Source: Streptomyces halstedii
GTDB lineage: Bacteria > Actinomycetota > Actinomycetes > Streptomycetales > Streptomycetaceae
NCBI GenBank assembly: GCA_000720535.1
Contig: JOAZ01000008.1
Location: 310,001-374,000, forward strand
DNA: 64,000 bases
Direction of reading: 5' to 3'
Of the stretch, positions 57,764-64,000 are shown piece by piece (position 1 is the first letter of the stretch; each line of letters starts with the position of its first letter). Below the pieces are notes generated by a model. That model saw only the letters and a program-made list of their open reading frames with translations, was not told the DNA's origin and did no database searches. A program made the position numbers and the translations under genes.

Positions 57764-57775
57764 AAAGGCAGCATA
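57742..57775 (-). promoter_or_regulatory. Leaderless promoter and ROK-type operator of the MFS gene
   Basis: On the minus strand TATGCT (57775-57770) is followed six bases later by the GTG of the MFS gene. The dyad GCAATTTGTTTAGTTGC (57742-57758) lies just inside the gene. Its TTTGTTTAGTT core resembles the AT-rich sites of ROK repressors such as XylR. It is unusually AT-rich for this genome, which supports a regulatory role. Confidence 0.6.
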
Positions 57776-57884
57776 GAGGCGCCCCGATCACGCACGCAAG
57801 CCCCTCGGCCCCGACGGGAGGCCGGGGCCGAGGGGGAGTGCCGGGGCGTCCGCGGCGGCCCAGGATCATGGGAGACTCGCCCCC

Positions 57885-59099
57885 ATGAACGGCAAGTCGA
57901 CCACCACGCGGACGAAGTTGGAGCGGGGCCGCAGCGCCCTCGGTCCCGCCCTGGAGCTGGTGCACACCGGCCGCGCGCCCACACGCGCCGTGCTGACCTC
58001 CGAACTGGGCGTCACCCGCGCCACCGCGGGCGCCGTGGCCGCGGAGCTGGAGGCACTCGGACTCATCAAGGTCGACTCCAGCCCGGGTTCCGCCGCCGGT
58101 TCGCAGGGCCGTCCCTCGCACCGGCTGTCCATCCGGGACGACGGCCCGGTCACCCTGGCCGCCCAGGTGCACTCCGACGGCTTCCGCGCCGCGCTCGTCG
58201 GCCTCGGCGGCAGGATCGTGGCCACCGCGCCGGGCTGCGTCACCGTCATGGCCGACCCCGCCCAGGTGCTCGGCGAGGTCGTCGAGGCGGGCGCCCAACT
58301 GCTGCGTGAGACCGGTCTGCGCTGCGTCGGTGCCGGACTCGCCGTCCCCTCGGCGGTCGCCGAACCCGAGGGCACCGCCCTCAACCCGATGCATCTGGCG
58401 TGGCCCGGCGGCGCCCCCGTACGGGAGATCTTCACCAGCCGGGTACGCGCGGCGGGCATCACCGGACCGGCGTTCACCGGCAACGACGTCAACCTGGTCG
58501 CCCTCGCCGAACACCGGCACGGCGCCGGACGCGGCGCCCAGCACCTGCTCTGTGTCGCCACCGGCCACCGCGGTGTCGGCGGCGCGCTCGTCCTGGACGG
58601 CCGTCTGCACACCGGCAGTTCCGGCCTCGCCCTCGAAGTCGGCCACCTCACCGTCAACCCCGAGGGCCGCCCCTGCCACTGCGGCGGACGCGGCTGCCTG
58701 GACGTCGAGACCGACCCGCTCGCCTTCCTCACCGCGGCACGCCGGACGCCCGGCCCGGAGGAGTCCCTCCTCAAGCAGGCCGGCGACCTGCTGCGCACCG
58801 AATACGCCGACCCCGCCGTACGGACCGCCGCCGAGGAGCTGATCGACCGGCTCGGCCTCGGCCTGGCCGGCCTCGTCAACATCCTCAACCCGGACCGCGT
58901 CATCCTCGGCGGGCTGCACCGCGACCTGCTGGAGGCCGACCCCGACCGACTGCGCGCGGTCGTCGCCGACCGGAGCCTGTGGGGCCGCAGCGGCAGCGTG
59001 CCGATCCTGTCCTGCACCCTGGCCCACAGCAGCCTGGTCGGCGCGGCCGAACTCGCCTGGCAGCCCGTGCTGGACGACCCGCTGACCGCTCTGGTCTGA
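57885..59099 (+). CDS. ROK-family transcriptional repressor
   Basis: 404 residues: a winged helix-turn-helix in the first 70 (HTGRAPTRAVLTSELGVTRA, then TAGAVAAELEALGLIKV) and a ROK sugar-kinase-like domain. The zinc motif is C264-H-C-G-G-R-G-C271 in NPEGRPCHCGGRGCLDVE. The phosphate loop of active ROK kinases (DxGGT) is not evident at the start of the domain (VTLAAQVHSDGFRAALVG), so it is a regulator that binds but probably does not phosphorylate a sugar. It is divergent from the MFS gene and likely represses it. ATG 57885. Confidence 0.92.
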   Translation: MNGKSTTTRTKLERGRSALGPALELVHTGRAPTRAVLTSELGVTRATAGAVAAELEALGLIKVDSSPGSAAGSQGRPSHRLSIRDDGPVTLAAQVHSDGFRAALVGLGGRIVATAPGCVTVMADPAQVLGEVVEAGAQLLRETGLRCVGAGLAVPSAVAEPEGTALNPMHLAWPGGAPVREIFTSRVRAAGITGPAFTGNDVNLVALAEHRHGAGRGAQHLLCVATGHRGVGGALVLDGRLHTGSSGLALEVGHLTVNPEGRPCHCGGRGCLDVETDPLAFLTAARRTPGPEESLLKQAGDLLRTEYADPAVRTAAEELIDRLGLGLAGLVNILNPDRVILGGLHRDLLEADPDRLRAVVADRSLWGRSGSVPILSCTLAHSSLVGAAELAWQPVLDDPLTALV

Positions 59100-59227
59100 C
59101 CGCGTCCCCACCCCGTCGGCGTACCGCCCAGGACGGCGCGGACCCGGCTCAGTCCCGGCGGATCGCGCTCGGGAGCGGACAGTCGCAGCGCCTGGTACCG
59201 GTCGCCGGGCGGGCGCCGGGGCACGCA

Positions 59228-59275
59228 CACGGGCGGGCGCGTCGGACCCCTCGGGGACCGGCGCGCCCGCCCGTG
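59228..59275. terminator. Bidirectional hairpin terminator
   Basis: CACGGGCGGGCGCG (59228-59241) and CGCGCCCGCCCGTG (59262-59275) pair perfectly over 14 bp with a 20-nt loop that has its own CCCCTCGGGG dyad. It lies between the convergent ROK and ATP-binding-protein genes. Confidence 0.8.
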
Positions 59276-59285
59276 CGGAGCGGTG

Positions 59286-59894
59286 TCAGCCGACGACGGC
59301 CGACCGGGCCCTCGCGGGTGCCGTCACCGGCTCCATGGTGACGGCGGGCATGGAGCCGAACGGCCCGTCGGTCGTCGACCCGTACACCGGGAGGGGAGGC
59401 AGAGCGGCGGCGAAGGAAGGTGCCGGCAAGGTGAACCAGACGACCTTTCCCGTGTCGTCACTCGGTCGTACACCCCAGCTCTCGCTGACGGCGGCGATCA
59501 TCGCCAGGCCGCGGCCCGAGGTCGCGGACCAGTCGGCGTCGCACACGGTCGGCAGCCGGGGGTCGTGGTCGTGGACGGAGACCGTCAGCCGGTCGAGCAG
59601 CAGCTCGATCTTGACGGTGCATGATTTGTCCGGCTGGGCGTGCCGGTGGACATTGGTCAGCAGTTCGGTGACGCCGAGCGCGGCATGGTCGATCAGAGGA
59701 TCGAGATGCCAGTAGCGCAATTGCGCCGAAATGATTCTGCGGACCTGACCGATCCGCGACGGCAGGGCTTGGAGCTCCACCGCGCAGTGCCTGCTTGGCT
59801 CGCTGATCACGGCTGCGACTCCCCGAAAGAGGTCCGGAAGAAGACGAAGGGACGGATCCAGCAGATGGCTGACTGCTGTTTCTGGTCGGGTCAT
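59286..59894 (-). CDS. RsbW-like anti-sigma/ATP-binding regulator
   Basis: A 202-residue protein with a single HATPase_c domain (about 45-155) of the RsbW/SpoIIAB type. The N box is [14 protein letters not shown], with N81 binding Mg2+-ATP, and the G box is [16 protein letters not shown]. These cytoplasmic proteins bind and inhibit a sigma factor or phosphorylate an anti-anti-sigma factor. No partner gene is visible. The C-terminal 45 residues are Pro/Thr-rich, unlike the usual ending. Streptomyces has dozens of such paralogues, so the partner cannot be told. Confidence 0.9.
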   Translation of the reverse strand: MTRPETAVSHLLDPSLRLLPDLFRGVAAVISEPSRHCAVELQALPSRIGQVRRIISAQLRYWHLDPLIDHAALGVTELLTNVHRHAQPDKSCTVKIELLLDRLTVSVHDHDPRLPTVCDADWSATSGRGLAMIAAVSESWGVRPSDDTGKVVWFTLPAPSFAAALPPLPVYGSTTDGPFGSMPAVTMEPVTAPARARSAVVG

Positions 59895-59977
59895 GCGTGG
59901 TCCGCCCTGATCGGCCCGGCGGAGCGGCTCGCGCTGTCACCGCCGGTTCACGATCAGTGACGTGTGACCAGCGTGAC

Positions 59978-60334
59978 TCAGGGGGTTGGGGTCCGCAACT
60001 CGCGGTGGCTGTACGGAACCGTCGCGTCCGCCTCACCGCCGCGCAGCGCCGCGAGGAACCTGCCGACCGGTACGGCGCCACCGGGCCTGCGGTTGCGTTG
60101 GCCCATCGTCAGCCGGTACCGCACTCCGTTGACGTACGCGACGGCGGAGTCGGCCCCCAGGAACCACCGCCTGCGCGCGGTCACCGCGCTCAGCGGGGCG
60201 CTGTCGATCTCCCGGCCGTAGCTGGTCAGCAGCGCCAGGCGTCCGTCCTTCACGATCACCTGGCCGGCCCGGGTGAGAGAGCGGAACCACCGCTCGATCC
60301 TGACATCGGTCGCGCTGAACTCGCTGTCCGTCAC
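59978..60334 (-). CDS. Uncharacterised protein conserved in Streptomyces style
   Basis: A 118-residue protein. I do not recognise a named family. It has the compact pattern [39 protein letters not shown] and [20 protein letters not shown], with many Arg and aromatic residues, which suggests a small beta-rich nucleic-acid- or ligand-binding fold. It lies 83 nt upstream of the RsbW-like gene on the same strand, so the two may be co-transcribed. GTG 60334 is chosen (GGGGGG about ten bases upstream); ATG 60352 is an alternative. Confidence 0.65.
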   Translation of the reverse strand: MTDSEFSATDVRIERWFRSLTRAGQVIVKDGRLALLTSYGREIDSAPLSAVTARRRWFLGADSAVAYVNGVRYRLTMGQRNRRPGGAVPVGRFLAALRGGEADATVPYSHRELRTPTP

Positions 60335-60529
60335 GGCGACTTCACCCCCCATATACCGGCTTCTGCCGAGAAGTCTCCCTCGAACGGGGCGTTCGCACCA
60401 GACCGCGTCCAGCGGAATCGTTCCGCCTGGGCCAAGGCGGGGCTATGGAGCATCAAAGTGAACGTTTGTGCAGGTGGGGGGATTATCGTGGGGGAGGGAA
60501 CAGCCCCCGGGACGAGAAGGAGACCGCCG

Positions 60530-61663
60530 ATGGACACCAGTGGACACGGGCCCGGCGGTGCGGTCACGGCGACCGGGGACGTCGACCGCAGCGACCCCGA
60601 CTACCGTGCGTGGCTGAAGAACGCGGTGCGCACGGTGCAGGCCGACGCCAACCGCTCGGCCGACACCCACCTCCTGCGCTTCCCGCTGCCCGAACCGTGG
60701 GGCATCGACCTCTACCTCAAGGACGAGTCGACACACCCCACCGGCAGCCTCAAGCACCGGCTGGCCCGCTCGCTCTTCCTCTACGGCCTGTGCAACGGCT
60801 GGATCCGTCCCGGCAAGCCGGTCATCGAGGCGTCCAGCGGCTCCACGGCCGTGTCGGAGGCGTACTTCGCGAAGCTGATCGGCGTGCCGTTCATCGCCGT
60901 GATGCCGCGCACCACCAGCCCCGAGAAGTGCCGGCTGATCGAATTCCACGGCGGACGCTGCCACTTCGTCGACGACGCCCGGCTGATCTACGAGGAGTCC
61001 GCCGCGCTCGCGGCCGAGACCGGCGGCCACTACATGGACCAGTTCACCTACGCGGAGCGGGCCACCGACTGGCGGGGCAACAACAACATCGCGGAATCGA
61101 TCTACCAGCAACTGCGCCTGGAGCGCTACCCGCACCCCACCTGGATCGTCGCCACGGCCGGCACCGGAGGCACCTCCGCGACCATCGGGCGCTACGTCCG
61201 CTACATGCAGCACGACACCCTGATCTGCGTCCCCGACCCGGAGAACTCCTGCTTCTTCGACGGCTGGACGCACCACGACCCGCTGGCCACCAGCGACCGG
61301 GGCTCACGGATCGAGGGCATCGGCAGACCCCGGATGGAGCCGAGCTTCGTGCCCGGCGCCATCGACCGGATGATGAAGGTGCCCGACGCGGCGTCCGTCG
61401 CCGCCGTCCGCGTCCTGGAACGCGCCCTCGGCCGCAGGGCGGGCGGCTCGACGGGCACCGGGCTGTGGAGCGCGTTCAGGCTCGTGGCCGAGATGGTCGC
61501 GCAGGGCAGGACCGGCAGCGTCGTCACCCTGTTCTGCGACCCCGGCGACCGCTACCTCGACAAGTACTACTCCGACAGCTGGCTGGACGACCAGGGCCTG
61601 GACATCCGGCCGTACACCCGCACCATCGACCACTTCCTGGACACCGGCGACTGGACCGGATGA
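60530..61663 (+). CDS. PLP-dependent cysteine desulfhydrase (Cds1-like)
   Basis: A 377-residue fold-type II PLP enzyme. The cofactor Lys is K75 in [17 protein letters not shown], the phosphate-binding loop [14 protein letters not shown], and the glycine loop [15 protein letters not shown]. The phrase [21 protein letters not shown] and the IRP-type ending match the mycobacterial Cds1 group that releases H2S from cysteine, rather than biosynthetic CysK. The C-terminal part is unusual for CysK ([20 protein letters not shown]). AAGGAGA precedes the ATG. No sulfur-assimilation gene is adjacent. Confidence 0.85.
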   Translation: MDTSGHGPGGAVTATGDVDRSDPDYRAWLKNAVRTVQADANRSADTHLLRFPLPEPWGIDLYLKDESTHPTGSLKHRLARSLFLYGLCNGWIRPGKPVIEASSGSTAVSEAYFAKLIGVPFIAVMPRTTSPEKCRLIEFHGGRCHFVDDARLIYEESAALAAETGGHYMDQFTYAERATDWRGNNNIAESIYQQLRLERYPHPTWIVATAGTGGTSATIGRYVRYMQHDTLICVPDPENSCFFDGWTHHDPLATSDRGSRIEGIGRPRMEPSFVPGAIDRMMKVPDAASVAAVRVLERALGRRAGGSTGTGLWSAFRLVAEMVAQGRTGSVVTLFCDPGDRYLDKYYSDSWLDDQGLDIRPYTRTIDHFLDTGDWTG

Positions 61664-61703
61664 ACCGCGCGGCCGGCCCGGACGACCCGTACGGACCGGC
61701 CGT

Positions 61704-62138
61704 TCAGCCGTCCAGCAGCGTGCCGAGCACCCGCCCGAAGACCCGCCGCCCCACCCTCGCCAGCAGCGGATCGACCCCGGACGGCAGCAGCCGCACCCAC
61801 AGCTCCTCGACCCAGATCACATGGGAGCCCGCCCCCGTCGGACGTACGTCGATGGAGGCGCGGCCCCGCACCAGCGAGCCGCGCTTCTCCAGCTCGCACA
61901 CCCCGGCCCGCCCGGCCGCGGGCGGGGTCCACCGCACCACTTCCATCGGATCGTCGAACCCCAGCGGCCCCAGGCCCGTACGCGCCACGAAGAGCGTGCC
62001 GGTCCGGGTGGGCGGATCCGTCCGCACCCTGACCGAGGTCAACGGGACGGTGTCCCCATGGCGCTCCCACGCGGTCACCCGCCGCCACGCCTCGGCGGCG
62101 GGGAGGGGAGAGAAGCGCTCGATCCGGAAGACGGCCAC
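61704..62138 (-). CDS. SRPBCC-family (START-like) protein
   Basis: A 144-residue single SRPBCC fold: FRIERFSPLPAAEAWRRVTA, then LGPLGFDDPMEVVRWTPP and SHVIWVEELWV with a C-terminal long helix (DPLLARVGRRVFGRVLGTLL). This hydrophobic-ligand-binding fold occurs in polyketide cyclases and lipid-transfer proteins. The ligand is unknown. The GTG start is six bases behind a perfect TAGGAT box (leaderless). Confidence 0.88.
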   Translation of the reverse strand: MAVFRIERFSPLPAAEAWRRVTAWERHGDTVPLTSVRVRTDPPTRTGTLFVARTGLGPLGFDDPMEVVRWTPPAAGRAGVCELEKRGSLVRGRASIDVRPTGAGSHVIWVEELWVRLLPSGVDPLLARVGRRVFGRVLGTLLDG

Positions 62139-62144
62139 AACACG

Positions 62145-62150
62145 ATCCTA
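62145..62150 (-). promoter_or_regulatory. -10 box TAGGAT for the leaderless SRPBCC gene
   Basis: On the minus strand TAGGAT is followed after six bases (CGTGTT) by the GTG start, with no ribosome-binding site. This fits a leaderless transcript. Confidence 0.55.
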
Positions 62151-62230
62151 GGACGTCCGTCGCCCGCGCGAGGCGGAGCGGAACACGCATGTCACGGGCG
62201 GCCGGGCCGCCGCGCCGGGCCGCCAGGCCC

Positions 62231-63058
62231 TCAGGACGCCGCGTCCGGACCCGCGACCACCAGCCCCGGCAGATGCTCCTCCACCTCCTGCCGGACCCCG
62301 TCCGGCAGGCCCGCGTCCGTGACGAAGGTGTCCACCTCGTCCAGCGAGGCGAACGAACTCAGCCCCACCGTCCCCCACTTGGTGTGGTCGGCCACCACCA
62401 CGACCCGGCGCGCGGAACGCACCAGGCGGCGGTTGGTCTCGGCCTCCGCGAGGTTCGGGGTGGAGAGACCGGCCTCGGCCGAGATCCCGTGCACCCCGAG
62501 GAACAGGACGTCGAAGTGGAGCGAGCCGATCGCCCGGTCCGCGACCGGACCGACCAGCGAGTCCGACGGCGTGCGGACCCCGCCGGTCAGGACCACCGTG
62601 GCCGCCCCGGACCGCCCGTTGCCCGGCGCCGTGCGCTGGGCGTCGTGGAACACGTCCGCGACCCGCACCGAGTTCGTCACCACCGTCAGACCCGGCACGT
62701 CCAGCAGGTGCCGGGCCAGCGCGAACGTGGTCGTACCGCCGGACAGCGCGATCGCGCTGCCGGGGGCGGCCATCGCCGCCGCCGTCCGCGCGATGTCCTC
62801 CTTGGCGCTCAGCTCCAGCGTCGACTTGGCCTCGAAACCGGGCTCGTGGGTGCTCGCCTCGGCCACCGGGACGGCCCCGCCGTGCACCTTCTCGATCACG
62901 CCCTGCCGCGCCAGCGCGTCCAGGTCCCGGCGGACGGTCATGTCGGAGACGCTCAGCCTGCGGGTCAGCTCGTTGACACGGACGCCGCCCCGCTTGCGCA
63001 CCTCGTCGAGGATGAGAGCACGCCGCTGCTCCGCGAGCAGATTCTGGTTCTCGCTCAA
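62231..63058 (-). CDS. DeoR/GlpR-family repressor
   Basis: A 275-residue regulator. The N-terminal DeoR helix-turn-helix is at about 27-48 (RVNELTRRLSVSDMTVRRDL, then DALARQG) followed by VHGGAVP. The C-terminal sugar-phosphate sensor has IALSGGTTTFALARHL (phosphate loop), VVTNSVRVADVF and VLTGGVRTPSDSLVGPVAD. It likely controls a sugar-phosphate metabolism gene and senses a phosphorylated sugar. The gene it controls is not adjacent. TTG at 63058 is favoured (the family start is SENQNLLAEQRRA); GTG or ATG codons up to 63151 are alternatives. Confidence 0.88.
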   Translation of the reverse strand: MSENQNLLAEQRRALILDEVRKRGGVRVNELTRRLSVSDMTVRRDLDALARQGVIEKVHGGAVPVAEASTHEPGFEAKSTLELSAKEDIARTAAAMAAPGSAIALSGGTTTFALARHLLDVPGLTVVTNSVRVADVFHDAQRTAPGNGRSGAATVVLTGGVRTPSDSLVGPVADRAIGSLHFDVLFLGVHGISAEAGLSTPNLAEAETNRRLVRSARRVVVVADHTKWGTVGLSSFASLDEVDTFVTDAGLPDGVRQEVEEHLPGLVVAGPDAAS

Positions 63059-63295
63059 CGCCGGGCCCGGTCCTTCCCTGGAGTCCACACGGTCCGGCAG
63101 CGGCCTGCGGGACGCCCTCATCCTGCCACGCACCCCCACCGGCCGTGCCACTGGGGAGATTCGGTGAGAAGGGTGCCGCCGGCACCGCCCGTCCGGGACA
63201 GTGGTGACTGAGCGTCAGTGCGGGACTCCGCCCCGCGCCGGCGTCCCCTTCCCCGCAGGCCGAGAGGCCGGACGACCGGAGAGCGAGCACCGACC

Positions 63296-64000
63296 GTGAC
63301 CCGTGCCCCTCAGGCCCCGCCGAGCAGCGGGGCAGCGCTGGAACTGCTCGTCCACGGCGTCGGCGGAACCACCCCGCACGAGATGCTCGGCGACCCCCGG
63401 ATCACCCGGGTCACCGGCGACACCACCGCGGCCGTCTACCGGCGCACCGAGGACGTCGGCGCCGAGGACCACCCGGAGCGCCACCGGGACGGGCCCGTCC
63501 CGGAGGCCTACTGCTGGTCCAACCTCACCTCCGGCAACGGCTCCCGGGCCCTGTGGCTGCTGCTGCTCCCCTTCATGGTGGTCAACCTCGCCCACTGGAT
63601 GCGCCCCACCGCACGGGGCAGGGGCCCCGCGGTCCGCCTGTACGGGGTACTGGTCCGGCTCATCGCCCTCAGCCTCACCGTGCTGCTCACGGCCGCCGCC
63701 TGCGAGGTCGCGCTCGACCTGGTCGCCTGGCAGTGCGCCGGCGCGGCCGAGTGCGTGGGGCGCCGGTCCTGGCTCGGCTTCCTCTCACCCGGCCAGGGCG
63801 GCTGGTGGTCCCAGCCCGGCCGCCGCCTGGCACTCGCCGCCGTCGTGCCCGCCGCGCTCGTCGGACTGCTCTGGTACCTGTCCAACCGCACCTGGAGCGC
63901 GTACGAGTCGCAGCGCCCGCTGGAGCCGGAGGAGCCCGACGACGCCCCGGCCCCGGCGGGGGCCCCGGAACCGGACGGCGCCCCCGCCGACCGGCCAGCC
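63296..64000 (+). CDS. Large membrane protein with hydrolase-like N-terminus, partial
   Basis: The gene runs off the end of the window; 235 residues are visible. The N-terminal phrase LELLVHGVGGTTPHEML resembles the opening of alpha/beta hydrolases (HGVGG oxyanion region). A stretch of charged residues follows, then hydrophobic segments at about 83-103, 118-138 and 180-200, ending in a Pro/Glu/Ala-rich segment. No Ser nucleophile motif is visible yet. I do not recognise the family; it may be one of the long streptomycete membrane proteins with a lipase-like soluble domain. GTG 63296. Confidence 0.75.
   Translation, partial: MTRAPQAPPSSGAALELLVHGVGGTTPHEMLGDPRITRVTGDTTAAVYRRTEDVGAEDHPERHRDGPVPEAYCWSNLTSGNGSRALWLLLLPFMVVNLAHWMRPTARGRGPAVRLYGVLVRLIALSLTVLLTAAACEVALDLVAWQCAGAAECVGRRSWLGFLSPGQGGWWSQPGRRLALAAVVPAALVGLLWYLSNRTWSAYESQRPLEPEEPDDAPAPAGAPEPDGAPADRPA

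Noticed and set aside
1-64000. tRNA, rRNA, riboswitch and insertion-sequence searches by eye
   Set aside because: I found no cloverleaf with a TTCGA arm, no rRNA-like conserved sequence, no known riboswitch core and no transposase or terminal inverted repeats. A tRNA or covariance-model scan would settle it.

Overview
The window is high-GC, densely coded actinobacterial DNA. Many genes start with GTG, genes overlap by GTGA or ATGA, -10 boxes are TAnnnT, several starts look leaderless, and the gene families (DUF6332-like, DUF5134-like, LVIVD, DUF305, M56, F420/deazaflavin oxidoreductase, GH115) are typical of Streptomyces. I read it as a chromosomal segment of a Streptomyces species. I saw no rRNA, tRNA, CRISPR array, transposase, phage gene or attachment site.

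Layout. 0-4.2 kb: end of a beta-propeller lactonase, a degenerate CbiX-type chelatase-like protein, a BadF-type sugar kinase, uracil-DNA glycosylase and a membrane protein. 4.2-17.5 kb: a carbohydrate locus that looks built for glucuronoxylan. It holds a LacI repressor, a sugar ABC importer (binding protein and two permeases, no ATPase), a GH3 glycosidase, a glucarate-dehydratase-type enolase-superfamily enzyme, an SSS-family symporter and a secreted GH115 alpha-glucuronidase. CGAAA-N-TTTCG-like sites precede both transcription units. 18-20.5 kb: an Old Yellow Enzyme gene preceded by three 17-bp iterons, then a methyltransferase/ArsR pair. 20.6-25.3 kb: DUF305 lipoprotein, secreted LVIVD-repeat protein, M56 metallopeptidase and a His-rich membrane protein. 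25.4-31.8 kb: acetyltransferase, glycerophosphodiesterase, a DUF6421-like protein/SDR/threonine aldolase operon, a transglutaminase-like protein and a lysophospholipid acyltransferase.

32-41 kb: thioredoxin, flavin reductase, etfB-etfA, a DUF6986-like aldolase-family protein, a LacI/ROK-kinase pair with a CAACGTTG-type operator, a membrane-anchored FMN/Fe-S glutamate-synthase-like protein and a methyltransferase. 41-47.3 kb: dienelactone hydrolase divergent from a GlxA-type regulator, cupin plus aldo/keto reductase, and glpF-glpK. 47.3-52.2 kb: a TmrB-like ATPase fused to a Nudix domain, an M20 dipeptidase and a geranylgeranyl-reductase-family flavoprotein, ending in a repeat-rich gap. 52.2-64 kb: deazaflavin oxidoreductase with divergent TetR, a NarL-type two-component pair, small membrane proteins, MFS with divergent ROK regulator, an RsbW-like ATPase, a Cds1-like PLP enzyme, an SRPBCC protein, a DeoR regulator and the start of a large membrane protein.

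Most convergent gene pairs are separated by strong GC-rich hairpins, and at least seven divergent or promoter regions carry clean palindromes or direct repeats that can be tied to the adjacent regulator. No single dramatic new system stands out. The best leads are the DUF6421-like protein with a zincin-like HDxxH...EE pattern in a coupled operon, the 17-bp iterons before the flavin oxidoreductase, the TmrB-Nudix fusion, and several unassigned operators.
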